DNA of 26,332 nt from Candidatus Njordarchaeota archaeon (GTDB taxonomy: Archaea; Asgardarchaeota; Njordarchaeia; Njordarchaeales; Njordarchaeaceae): assembly GCA_029856055.1 (NCBI GenBank), contig JAHQWF010000052.1, positions 1 through 26,332 of the forward strand. Reading direction: 5' to 3'. Within the stretch, counting starts at the first letter, position 1. Each line of letters starts with the position of its first letter. Under the pieces are notes generated by a model. It searched no databases. It was not told the origin of the DNA and saw only the letters and a program-made list of their open reading frames with translations. This document shows, in pieces, positions 16,323 through 24,187 of the stretch. Both the position numbers and the translations under genes were made by a program.

Positions 16323-17450
16323 TTATTTTTTTCGCAAAATATGTATCGCAGTAGTAGTAGCTATCCCACCTATACTTTCTGCTAACCCAATTTTAGCACC
16401 ATCTACTTGATTTTTGTCAGCTTCACCTCTTAATTGAAGGCTAATTTCAGCAATCTGATAAATCCCTGTAGCGCCCACTGGATGCCCTCTTGCTTTTAAA
16501 CCTCCAAACGTATTTGTCGGAATCTCTCCGCTCAATCCAATTTTATCTTCAGATATCATCTTCCATCCTTCACCTTTCTTAGCAAAGCCCAAATCCTCTA
16601 ATGCAATTACCCCTGTTATGCTGAATGCATCATGTATTTCTAAGACATCTATATCTTTTGGAAATATATTTGATTGATTATATGCCCTTTTGGATGCAGC
16701 CACTACCGAACCAAAAACAGTAGTATCACTCCTATTCGCAATTCTAAAGACATCAGTAGCTACTTCAGAAGCAACTATCTCTACACCATTACTACTATTT
16801 GTTAAAACTAAAGCAGCAGCTCCGTCTCCATAAGCTGAACACTCTAACAGATGCAATGGATCAGCTACTGTAGGTGATCTCTTAACAGATTCTAACGTTA
16901 TCTCGCGCCTAAATTGCGCGTAAGGATTTGTAACAGCATGCTTATGCTCTATAACAGGAAGCATCATAATTTTATCGTGATCAGCTTGATAACGAGATAA
17001 GTAGTATCTTAAGGCTAAAGCATTCAGAGAGACAAAAGTGCCGCCAGAAACTAAACCACTGCCCCAATCCTCAGCCAGCATCATTGAAGAAGTATTCACT
17101 GATGTAGTTGAGTCAGATAACTTCTCAACACCAATAACTAGAACGCTCTTGCCAGTATTTTTAACTACATTGTAAGCTAAATTAACAGCAGATCCACCAG
17201 AACCGCAAGCCGCATCTACTCTATAAGCTGTTACCCCAATCAAACCTAATTGATCGGTAATAGCGTTAGCTAGGTTGCTCTGCAAATTGTTAAATAAGCT
17301 ACCCATACTGGATAAAATCAAGTAATCCACTTTTTTTATATTAGCGTCTTCTAGAGCTTTGTAACTTGCTTCAGCAGCTAACTCTATAATACTTTTATTC
17401 CAGTGTTCCGATACTTTAGTCATTCCTACTCCAACAATACTTACTTTCAA
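16323..17450 (-). CDS. Thiolase, archaeal SCP2-type (acetyl-CoA acetyltransferase family)
   Basis: Condenses or cleaves acyl-CoA; archaeal members make acetoacetyl-CoA for the mevalonate pathway or act in fatty-acid breakdown. From TTG 17450 (MKVSIVGVGMTKVSEHW) there are 375 residues, full length. Motifs: nucleophile Cys82 in DAACGSGGSAV; HAVTNPYAQFR; LECSAYGDGAAALVL; IHDAFSITGV; FGGLKARGHPVGATG with the catalytic His; C-terminus GGIATTTAIHIL without the second Cys of classical biosynthetic thiolases, as in SCP2-type enzymes. An open stretch of 21 codons lies upstream of the start, but it is unlike any thiolase N-terminus, and GTGATCG sits right before TTG 17450. The HMG-CoA synthase and DUF35 genes often found beside archaeal thiolases are not here. 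Confidence 0.87.
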   Translation of the reverse strand: MKVSIVGVGMTKVSEHWNKSIIELAAEASYKALEDANIKKVDYLILSSMGSLFNNLQSNLANAITDQLGLIGVTAYRVDAACGSGGSAVNLAYNVVKNTGKSVLVIGVEKLSDSTTSVNTSSMMLAEDWGSGLVSGGTFVSLNALALRYYLSRYQADHDKIMMLPVIEHKHAVTNPYAQFRREITLESVKRSPTVADPLHLLECSAYGDGAAALVLTNSSNGVEIVASEVATDVFRIANRSDTTVFGSVVAASKRAYNQSNIFPKDIDVLEIHDAFSITGVIALEDLGFAKKGEGWKMISEDKIGLSGEIPTNTFGGLKARGHPVGATGIYQIAEISLQLRGEADKNQVDGAKIGLAESIGGIATTTAIHILRKK

Positions 17451-17537
17451 AACGATCACTATGATTAAACTAGTAAAGAAGGATTCTAATAAAGATTCAA
17501 AGTTGTGACTCAAAAAGAATAAATAAGAATAAAAAAT

Positions 17538-17858
17538 TTACTGCGCATTGCTCTCAGTTCGCCTGTGTTGTATGTACAAATGACCGCTTAGGAATCCCTT
17601 TAGTTCATCAGATGCGATCCAATCCCTAATTAAGTAAGTAAGCGCGTACGGAGCGATATCATATTTTTTGCTAAATCTCTAATATCTGTAGATGCTCCCT
17701 CAGACAAACCTCTAGACATATAATCTTTAATAGCTAAAAGCAATGATCTATTCTCAAGGCTTCTTGAAGTTTTAGAAGCCATGGAATAAAGGGCAAAGAC
17801 AATTAAGATTAATCCTATCGAAGCAAGGAAAATAAATATTAGCGCCCAACTTGGATTA
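17538..17858 (-). pseudogene. Remnant: one membrane helix plus helix-turn-helix-like tail, frameshifted
   Basis: Reading the minus strand from about 17858, the frame gives SWALIFIFLASIGLILIVFALYSMASKTSRSLENRSLLLAIKDYMSRGL in its first part: one transmembrane helix followed by a soluble segment. It breaks at the A6 run (plus 17664-17669); restoring one A continues the protein as KKYDIAPYALTYLIRDWIASDELKG, then SGHLYIQHRRTES, to a stop at 17538. The soluble part (DIRDLAKKYDIAPYALTYLIRDWI..GFLSGHLY) reads like a winged-helix domain. No start codon is available in frame after the upstream TGA near 17864, so the 5' end is also damaged or was once fused to the preceding membrane gene. No family is recognised. 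I treat it as a decayed gene with low function confidence. Confidence 0.5.
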
Positions 17859-18385
17859 GATCACTCTTATTATTTCCCCCAAATCTCCAGAAAGCAATTG
17901 CCAGTATTATGCGAGCAACAAAGCTTATGATAGTAAACAAGCCACCTATAATAAAGAACCCTAAAAACAAGAAAGAATACATCATGTATTGATTCGCTGA
18001 AAAAGATAAGTCGAGAGTCTTGATAATAACAGACGCGTGAGGAGGTCCACTAATAGAAACGAAAAATAATGATACTACAAAAAACCAAATAAGATTAAGT
18101 ATAGCAGAAATAATCCAGATAACAGCACCAATGCTAAATAATTCTTCATCCGTTATCTCCATTAGTCCTTTGGTTTTTAGGGCACAATTAAGATCAATAT
18201 TGCAGCAATAAGGCCAGCCATCATAACAAAAAATGCTAATATACGAAAAAAGCACCAAAGAACATTGCTCCAAATGCTTGTAATGGGTTGACGAATATTA
18301 AAATGATTCCAGCTATGATATAAAATAGGCCTAGATTTTTAATGTTCTCGTTGACACTTAAATAATTTAAGAGGTCAACACTCAT
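17839..18385 (-). pseudogene. Multi-helix membrane protein, frameshifted
   Basis: ATG 18385 starts MSVDLLNYLSVNENIKNLGLFYIIAGIILIFVN and stays open to a TAG near 18238. One lost base around 18236-18243 moves the frame to AFFVMMAGLIAAILILIV, which stops near 18180; a second lost base around 18180-18188 moves it to LKTKGLMEITDEELFSIGAVIWIISAIL and on through IIGGLFTIISFVARIILAIAFWRFGG to the stop at 17839. Together they make about 180 residues with five or so transmembrane helices. The pattern (a helix pair, then a short charged loop with EELFSIGAVIW, then more helices, ending in FWRFG) resembles archaeal membrane families of unknown function such as DUF996, without certainty. The longest open part alone could not start normally. 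Confidence 0.55.
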
Positions 18386-18445
18386 GTTTACTCTACCAAT
18401 TATAATTAATAAAATGATAATATAAATATTAAAATAATAAAAAAA

Positions 18446-19222
18446 TTATTCATTATATTCTTCCAATGATTCGCTAGAAACCCCTATTTTCTTTAATATC
18501 TTAGAGAAATCTATCTTCAAAACCACATAAACTATTATTACAACAACATATAGAATTATGAGATCAGATAACCATGGGTATGGTGAATCATTACTTCCGA
18601 TCAAGAAGTTCACAATAGTCTCTCCAAAAATTTTTCCTCCAACAACTAGAATAATCATCAGAGTTAATTTACCTAGAAAACAAGGTATAAAACTTCTTAT
18701 GAATCCATAACCAACTAATCCTAGAGGAATTAATATCACGTCATCTGGTAGTGGTGTTAACGCCATGAAGAATATTAAGAATTGAACCAAAACAGGTCTT
18801 TTTTCTAGAATTTTTTTCATACTTTCAACTTGTTTCTGGTATTTCTCTTTATTTTCTATAGCTTTCTTACCTGCAAATCCTAGTATATAGGCTAAGAATT
18901 CTCCTAAAGCTGCTCCAATAGATGCAGAAATAATAAGCAAGATAGGCTCAATATCTGGTCTAGCAGCGATAATGAAAATTATCAATGGGTAAGGTATATA
19001 TATAAAAACTGAAGCATTAGCTACAACCACGGAGATCAAAGCGAGCAAGTATAAGAATAAGATATCATTGGATGTCTGAGCTTTTTCCGTAAAATAGCCA
19101 GATACAGTGTCATGTAGCCACTGGCCGGTATAAGGATCTAGCAAAAAATAGAACCCCAGAAATGTTAGGAACAACATAGATATGACCAAAAACTTTTCAG
19201 CACCGCTAAACTTAATTTTCAT
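18446..19222 (-). CDS. DedA/VTT-type membrane protein
   Basis: A 258-residue integral membrane protein with a VTT (SNARE-associated, DedA) domain. An N-terminal helix (residues 11-28) is followed by an external loop, a helix at about 53-80 and the VTT core: SIGAALGEFLAYILGFAGKKAIE, a soluble linker with KYQKQVESMKKILEKRPVL, then FFMALTPLPDDVILIPLGLVGYGFIRSF and the GKLTLMIILVVGGKIFGE helix. The two half-helices with G-x3-G and the P-L-P-D reentrant loop are the family signature. Related proteins act in lipid or ion handling, including phospholipid flipping. Start at ATG 19222 with GGTGAA upstream. It is divergent from the CPBP protease gene; the region between holds both promoters. Confidence 0.8.
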   Translation of the reverse strand: MKIKFSGAEKFLVISMLFLTFLGFYFLLDPYTGQWLHDTVSGYFTEKAQTSNDILFLYLLALISVVVANASVFIYIPYPLIIFIIAARPDIEPILLIISASIGAALGEFLAYILGFAGKKAIENKEKYQKQVESMKKILEKRPVLVQFLIFFMALTPLPDDVILIPLGLVGYGFIRSFIPCFLGKLTLMIILVVGGKIFGETIVNFLIGSNDSPYPWLSDLIILYVVVIIVYVVLKIDFSKILKKIGVSSESLEEYNE

Positions 19223-19310
19223 TATTTATTCACCATTATTTAAATAAAAAGTCACTATTGGAAAGCTATCAATTATTGGCCAAATGTTGAAATGAATAAT
19301 AAATAAAAAA

Positions 19311-19320
19311 TTATATAAAT
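19311..19320 (+). promoter_or_regulatory. TATA box for the CPBP protease gene
   Basis: TTATATAAAT begins 25 bases before the ATG at 19336, with an A-rich stretch in front that can serve as BRE. This spacing puts transcription start at or next to the ATG, so the message is likely leaderless; no ribosome binding site is seen. Confidence 0.5.
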
Positions 19321-19335
19321 TACAATGTATTACGG

Positions 19336-20139
19336 ATGGCTCTGGAAATGAACAGTGATATTGATGGCATTATTCAATATTATATTTCAATCATGATAAT
19401 TGTTATAATATATGGATTTTTTGTTTATTACATAAAAATACCTAATCTAGGAATATATATAGTTTGGTTAATTTACGTTTTTTATTTACTTAGAATTGAC
19501 AACTTAAACCCAATAAAGTATTTTGAGCTAAAAATAAATCCAAGAAATATTTTACTAGGTATTTTAGGGTCACTACTAGCATTATTGCAATTAATCATAA
19601 TAATAACTATAATGATTTCAATAAATGTAGCCAATTTGATCAAGAATACTAATTTAATCGTTTTCTATGATGTGTTATTTGGCTTAGTTACAGCTATACT
19701 TGTGTCATCTTCAGAAGAAATAGTTTTCAGAGCATATCCAATAAAGAAGTTCAAAAATAAGATAAATGAGAGTATTTTACTTATGTCAACTAGCCTGATA
19801 TTTAGTTTACTTCATTTATTTAACAAGGGCTATAATTGGCGTTCTTTTCTATTCCTTTTCTTAGCTGGAATATTTCTGGGTAAATTATTTCTAGACACTA
19901 AGACAGCCTGGATTAATATCTCTTTTCACTTCATCTGGAATTTTACAGAGGGGTACATATTCGGATTGCCTATATCTGGTACTGAACCAAGGACAACAGT
20001 TTATAAATTATTACTAATAAATGACTCAGTTTACACGGGGGGCTTTTTTGGAATAGAATCAAGCATTATCTCTATATTTGTAATGGGTTTATTCTTGTTA
20101 AGTTACATCCTAGCTAAGAAATTAAAATTTCTAAAATAA
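19336..20139 (+). CDS. CPBP-family intramembrane metalloprotease (CAAX protease/Abi type)
   Basis: A 267-residue polytopic membrane protein of the Rce1-like CPBP family. All motifs are present: SSEEIVFRA (Glu127, Glu128, Arg132), FSLLHL (His160) and HFIWNF (His198, Asn202), which together form the catalytic pocket in the membrane. Helices before the motifs are at about 15-35, 40-52 and 72-98. Archaeal and bacterial members process or protect membrane peptides; the substrate here is unknown. The gene is single on its strand, divergent from the DedA-like gene and convergent with usp, whose stop is 24 bases away. Codon use is AT-rich like its neighbours. Confidence 0.85.
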   Translation: MALEMNSDIDGIIQYYISIMIIVIIYGFFVYYIKIPNLGIYIVWLIYVFYLLRIDNLNPIKYFELKINPRNILLGILGSLLALLQLIIIITIMISINVANLIKNTNLIVFYDVLFGLVTAILVSSSEEIVFRAYPIKKFKNKINESILLMSTSLIFSLLHLFNKGYNWRSFLFLFLAGIFLGKLFLDTKTAWINISFHFIWNFTEGYIFGLPISGTEPRTTVYKLLLINDSVYTGGFFGIESSIISIFVMGLFLLSYILAKKLKFLK

Positions 20140-20163
20140 ATGGAATTAAAATCTAATTGCTAA

Positions 20164-20604
20164 TTATCTAACTAAAATTACTGTGCATGGTGCTAAAATA
20201 GCTACAGCTGTTGCAACACTACCTATAGGTGCCTCCTCGCCTCCAGAAAGCCCCTTAGCCCCCATGATAACAGCGTCATATAGTCCTTCATTTATCTCAT
20301 CAATTATCTCTTTAGCTATTGATGATTCTGGAAAATGTATTCTCCTGCATTTGAAATCGATTTCAATGCCACTATCTTTGCTGATACTTATTATTTTTCT
20401 TTTGATGTTATCAACTTTCTCACTAGCACTGCTTTCTGGGAGAACAAATAAAGCAGTTATCTTAGAACCATATCTATGAGCAAAATCAATAGCTAAGTTA
20501 ATAGCTTTCATTGATAAACCGCTGCCATCAACAGGGACAAGGATCTTTCTAAACCATAAGCTTACAACATACTTTGGAGATGGTTTATATTCAACACTAG
20601 TCAT
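20164..20604 (-). CDS. Universal stress protein (UspA family)
   Basis: A 146-residue nucleotide-binding protein. After about 18 residues of N-terminal extension comes FRKILVPVDGSGLSMKAINLAIDFA, the first strand and loop of the Usp fold, and near the end MGAKGLSGGEEAPIGSVAT, which fits the ATP-binding G-2X-G-9X-G-S motif, followed by APCTVILVR. It therefore belongs to the ATP-binding branch. The ATG at 20604 directly follows the gap stop codon, and AGGAGGTGG within the last codons of gap forms a very strong ribosome binding site. Being third in a pgk-gap-usp operon, it should be made together with the glycolytic enzymes. Confidence 0.88.
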   Translation of the reverse strand: MTSVEYKPSPKYVVSLWFRKILVPVDGSGLSMKAINLAIDFAHRYGSKITALFVLPESSASEKVDNIKRKIISISKDSGIEIDFKCRRIHFPESSIAKEIIDEINEGLYDAVIMGAKGLSGGEEAPIGSVATAVAILAPCTVILVR

Positions 20605-21636
20605 TCAGGGCCACCTCCTAAGAATTCTCAATGTATTATCTGTTTTATTTATACTATTAAATCCATCTCTTTCTAACTCAAATATTGCTCTTATGGCATC
20701 GATGTTTTCGGGAACTACTATTGCCTCTTGATGGACACCATACATCAACCATAATTCATTTCCATTTACAACAGTTATTGATTCTTTGAAAACTGGGACT
20801 TCATAGATATCGTATCTTTTTCTTCCAATATCTCTAGCCCATTCTATGAATGCTGCAGTGCTATTAAACCCGCTTTTCTCGCTGAACAATAAAATTCTTG
20901 GAGCTTTGTCTAAAGCATCTATTACATCATCTGCCGTTACTGTTTTCTCTAATTCAACATTAACAATATGCATGTGCATTCTTGAGACAGGTGCAACAAC
21001 AGCCGTAGTCACTATATCTACATCTGGGATAATTGTTTTTACATCTGGACCATGATGACTAGGTAATGTAACTGGGTTCGGAACGAGTGCTTCTATAGGC
21101 CCCTTTTTTATTTCGTGGGGATCAGCCCCCCTCCTAACTATGGTAGCTCTTACTTTCTTTACTCCAAAGTTCGTTTTTAATGTCCAAATTATCCTACATA
21201 AAGCGGTAGTATTGCAAGACACAACCCTAACAAATCTTTTTCCTAAAGCTTTTTCATAGTTGCATAATGCATTAAATGATATATCAACTAGATCGGCTTT
21301 TTCTCCACCTTGAAATATAGCTTTAAGTCCATGTTTCTCGTATAGTGGTTTATATTTGGCACCAACACCTTGGGGTGTCGCATCAATCACTATATCTGCA
21401 TTAGAAAGCATGTCTTCTATAGATCCAGCCACACTAATACCCGCGTTCTCAAATCTCTCTATGTTTTCTTTTGGGGCATAAATATGTATCCCAGAATGAT
21501 AAGCAAGTAAAGCACTAAAATCAGGTTTAGTCTTAGATATACCTATAAGTTTCATATCATCTTGCAATAATATAGCGTCTGCTATTCTCTTTCCTATCGT
21601 TCCATAACCGTTAATAACAACGTTAACAACCATCAT
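20605..21636 (-). CDS. gap: Glyceraldehyde-3-phosphate dehydrogenase, archaeal type
   Basis: Interconverts glyceraldehyde 3-phosphate and 1,3-bisphosphoglycerate with NAD(P). At 343 residues it has the length of the archaeal phosphorylating enzyme. The Rossmann motif INGYGTIGKRIADA is at 8-21, the nucleophile Cys141 in SCNTTALCR, then RRGADPHEIKKGPIEALVPNP and PSHHGPDVKT, characteristic of archaeal GapDH and different from bacterial enzymes. Its start ATGATGG overlaps the pgk stop by four bases (ATGA), so the two are translationally coupled; in most archaea the pair serves gluconeogenesis. usp follows without a gap. Confidence 0.95.
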   Translation of the reverse strand: MMVVNVVINGYGTIGKRIADAILLQDDMKLIGISKTKPDFSALLAYHSGIHIYAPKENIERFENAGISVAGSIEDMLSNADIVIDATPQGVGAKYKPLYEKHGLKAIFQGGEKADLVDISFNALCNYEKALGKRFVRVVSCNTTALCRIIWTLKTNFGVKKVRATIVRRGADPHEIKKGPIEALVPNPVTLPSHHGPDVKTIIPDVDIVTTAVVAPVSRMHMHIVNVELEKTVTADDVIDALDKAPRILLFSEKSGFNSTAAFIEWARDIGRKRYDIYEVPVFKESITVVNGNELWLMYGVHQEAIVVPENIDAIRAIFELERDGFNSINKTDNTLRILRRWP

Positions 21637-22880
21637 TTCTCACCGAAAATAAATTTCTTAGCAGATATTTCTAGTGCTTCTAAAGCTGGTAATCTCTCAC
21701 CAGATAAAAATAGCAATAAAGCACCACCTGCAAGACTAATATGACCTATTTTATTTCTTAATTTTTCGTCTAATTCATTTGCAATAGCTATAAAATGTCC
21801 TCCACCAAATATAGTGAAACCTCCTGTCTCAATAGCTCTTTTCGCTAGCTCAAAAGTACCTTTTCTGAATCTAGGATCTTCAATTACTCCAGCAGGACCA
21901 CGTAGAACTACAACTTTAGCCTCACGCATCATTTCATGGTACATTCTTATAGTCTGATTACCTATATCCATTATCTTACCAGTAACTTTAGTTGCTGGCT
22001 CATCAACTCTCTTTCCATTTTTTAATACGCCGAAATCATATGGAGTTTCTACAGGAGCCCCCATAAGTAATATTCTTCTTGCTCGAGGAATCAATGCCGT
22101 GTAGCCTTTCTCGTTTAAGAAGCGCATGTCTTCTTTCCCTAGGTAGACGCCTTTAGCTACTAGGAATATTTCTGATAGAAGTCCAGTTGTGAGTATTCTA
22201 TCAGCTACGCCGTTTCTCACTAAGGTCTCGATGATTTTTAGGGAATCCTCGACCTTAGCTCCTCCAAGTACGAATACTATCGGTTTTTCATCTGGTCTAA
22301 AAATTCTAGAAAGAGCTTTTATTTCCGCTTCAAGAACCCTGCCTCCAACGGAAGGCAAGACCACTGGGAATCCCACCAAGGAGGGCTGGCTTCTATGTGC
22401 GGTGGAAAAGGCATCTAGAACAAAAACATCAAATAATGGAGCTAATTTTCTAACGAAGAAGGTGTTAGCTTGTTTTTCTGGCGTTGCTTCAATTATTTCT
22501 TCAGACACAATTCTTGTGTTTTCGAGAAGTAGGATCTCTCCATTATTTAAACTCTTTATTTTCTCTCTGGCAGCTGGACCTATCACATCATCTATAAACT
22601 GAATATCAATCCCCATGATCTCTGAAACCCTTTTAGCATGCGTCTCTAAGCTTATAAAATCAGATCCACCCGGTCGACCTTGATGAGACACTACTACTAC
22701 AGCGTTATTCTTATCAATTAATTCTTTCAGTGTCCTCGTATGTCCACGTATTCTATGATCGTCCAGTATTTCTCCAGTCTTGGGATCTATAGGCGAGTTA
22801 AAATCAACTCGTACTAATACTTTTTTATTTGTTACGTCATAGTCATCTAAAAGAGCTATCTTAGGAATAGATAAAGACAT
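21633..22880 (-). CDS. pgk: Phosphoglycerate kinase
   Basis: Transfers phosphate between 1,3-bisphosphoglycerate and ADP. The 415 residues are full length. Visible motifs: KKVLVRVDFNSPID (18-31), DDHRIRGHTRTL, VVSHQGRPG, LLENTRIVSEE, DAFSTAHRSQPSLVGF, FVLGGAKVEDSL, VLRGPAGVIEDPRF and the nucleotide-site loop FGGGHFIA near the end. The His of GGGHF in place of the bacterial GGGDS/T is usual in archaea. It is first in the operon pgk-gap-usp, with a TATA box about 55 bases upstream and GGTG before the ATG. Confidence 0.96.
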   Translation of the reverse strand: MSLSIPKIALLDDYDVTNKKVLVRVDFNSPIDPKTGEILDDHRIRGHTRTLKELIDKNNAVVVVSHQGRPGGSDFISLETHAKRVSEIMGIDIQFIDDVIGPAAREKIKSLNNGEILLLENTRIVSEEIIEATPEKQANTFFVRKLAPLFDVFVLDAFSTAHRSQPSLVGFPVVLPSVGGRVLEAEIKALSRIFRPDEKPIVFVLGGAKVEDSLKIIETLVRNGVADRILTTGLLSEIFLVAKGVYLGKEDMRFLNEKGYTALIPRARRILLMGAPVETPYDFGVLKNGKRVDEPATKVTGKIMDIGNQTIRMYHEMMREAKVVVLRGPAGVIEDPRFRKGTFELAKRAIETGGFTIFGGGHFIAIANELDEKLRNKIGHISLAGGALLLFLSGERLPALEALEISAKKFIFGEK

Positions 22881-22930
22881 TTTAATCGCACCAGATAAGA
22901 ATTATATGCTAAAAAAACGAAAGAAATAAG

Positions 22931-22940
22931 GTTTATAAAT
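22931..22940 (-). promoter_or_regulatory. TATA box for the pgk-gap-usp operon
   Basis: ATTTATAAAC on the minus strand, preceded by an A-rich BRE-like stretch. It predicts transcription start near 22908 and a leader of about 28 bases with GGTG before the pgk ATG. A second weaker string (CATATAATTC) is closer to the gene. Confidence 0.45.
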
Positions 22941-22965
22941 TTTACTTATATCTATATAGATTTTA

Positions 22966-22994
22966 TAGAAAAAACAAGAAAAAATAGAAAATTA
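22966..22994 (-). terminator. Poly-T terminator after the permease gene
   Basis: Reading the minus strand beyond the permease stop, there are three T-tracts in a row (TTTTC, TTTTTTC, TTTTTTC) within 30 bases. This is a typical archaeal terminator and separates the permease transcript from the pgk promoter just downstream. Confidence 0.55.
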
Positions 22995-23002
22995 AATGAA
23001 CT

Positions 23003-24187
23003 TTACTCATACTTTAACGCAACTACTGGATCTAACTTAGAAGCCCTCCATGCCGGATAAATACCAGATATCAAGCTTAATCCTGCTGCTAGAATCCATG
23101 TACTTATTAAAGTAGATACATCAAAGGTTGGTTGTATAAATGGGACTTCAGCAAAGTATAATGCCTTAAGAACATATGCTAATAATACTCCCATGCCTAA
23201 TCCAAGAGTGCCCCCCAGTATTCCTATTATAGTTGCTTCATACAGGAACAATTTTAAGATATGATAGCTCTTGTATCCTATCGCTTTCAAAATACCAATC
23301 TCCCTTATTCTCTCTAGCATTGAAGTATAAAGTGTCGTAATTATCCCTATCGATGCAACAAGCAAAGACACAGCAGAAATACTAGAAATAAAGAAAGTTA
23401 TTGTATTCATGACATTATCCACTATCCTTTTTATGCTTTGCGGAGAGAGTACATCTACATCATATTTATCCTTAATATAATCCATTATCTGATCATTGAA
23501 GGAGGGATCCTTTGTTATGACGTATAAGCCATCGTATTCCCCTTTCTTATTAAATAAGTTATCTGCAGCTCTAAGTGATATCCATGCTACTTGATCAACG
23601 GGGATAAAGAAACTACCATAATACTTCAGAACTCCTCGCACAATAAAACTCTTCTTCACAGTTTCGGTCTCACCAGTTTCTGTATATCTAGTGTACGCCA
23701 ATTGAACGGTCCGTCCAACCCAAGCGAATATTTCATCTGGTCCAGAGTAGGCTATTTGATGACCTAGCAAGATTCCTACACTATCATATTCTGAAACAAA
23801 AGTGCCTTCTTCTATCTCAATGTTAGGTAATATATATTTTAGTTTTGTTTGATCTAACCCTTCAATAATTACTGATCTCGTTTTACCTCTAGAGTAAATT
23901 ACTGCTGTCTGTTCAATAAATGGTGCTACATCTAGTACGCCATCAAGTTCCTTTATTTCATCAACCATCCAGTCTTTAATTTTGAAATCAGATGTGCCTT
24001 TCTTAGTAACTACGATTAAATTTGTGCCAAATTTATTGAATTCTCCCTCAATATAGTGCTTGGTACCATTACTAATGCCATTTACAGCTACTAATAATGC
24101 TGAACCAATAATAACCATAAAAATTGTTAGTGAAGCTCTCAGCTTCCTTTCTTTTAGAGCTTCAAAGGCTAACTGAATGAATTCCAT
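23003..24187 (-). CDS. ABC transporter permease, MacB/FtsX type
   Basis: A 394-residue permease with the MacB_PCD-FtsX layout: an N-terminal helix (about 18-40, after FEALKERKLRASLTIFM), a large extracytoplasmic domain (about 45-260, with GTNLIVVTKKG and LLGHQIAYS), then three helices. After the second helix comes the hallmark coupling segment ERIREIGILKAIGYKS, and the C-terminus ends in GIYPAWRASKLDPVVALKYE. Such permeases act with a separate ATPase to move lipoproteins, peptides or drugs, or to transmit mechanical force. The start at 24187 abuts the stop of the surface-protein gene, so they form one operon. No ATPase gene is adjacent within the window. Confidence 0.9.
   Translation of the reverse strand: MEFIQLAFEALKERKLRASLTIFMVIIGSALLVAVNGISNGTKHYIEGEFNKFGTNLIVVTKKGTSDFKIKDWMVDEIKELDGVLDVAPFIEQTAVIYSRGKTRSVIIEGLDQTKLKYILPNIEIEEGTFVSEYDSVGILLGHQIAYSGPDEIFAWVGRTVQLAYTRYTETGETETVKKSFIVRGVLKYYGSFFIPVDQVAWISLRAADNLFNKKGEYDGLYVITKDPSFNDQIMDYIKDKYDVDVLSPQSIKRIVDNVMNTITFFISSISAVSLLVASIGIITTLYTSMLERIREIGILKAIGYKSYHILKLFLYEATIIGILGGTLGLGMGVLLAYVLKALYFAEVPFIQPTFDVSTLISTWILAAGLSLISGIYPAWRASKLDPVVALKYE

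Noticed and set aside
17451..17513. In-frame 21-codon extension at the start of the thiolase
   Set aside because: It is unlike any thiolase N-terminus, and GTGATCG directly precedes TTG 17450, where the usual KVSIVGVGMT begins.
22189..22602. 137-codon plus-strand ORF inside pgk
   Set aside because: Antisense to a well conserved part of phosphoglycerate kinase; no independent support.
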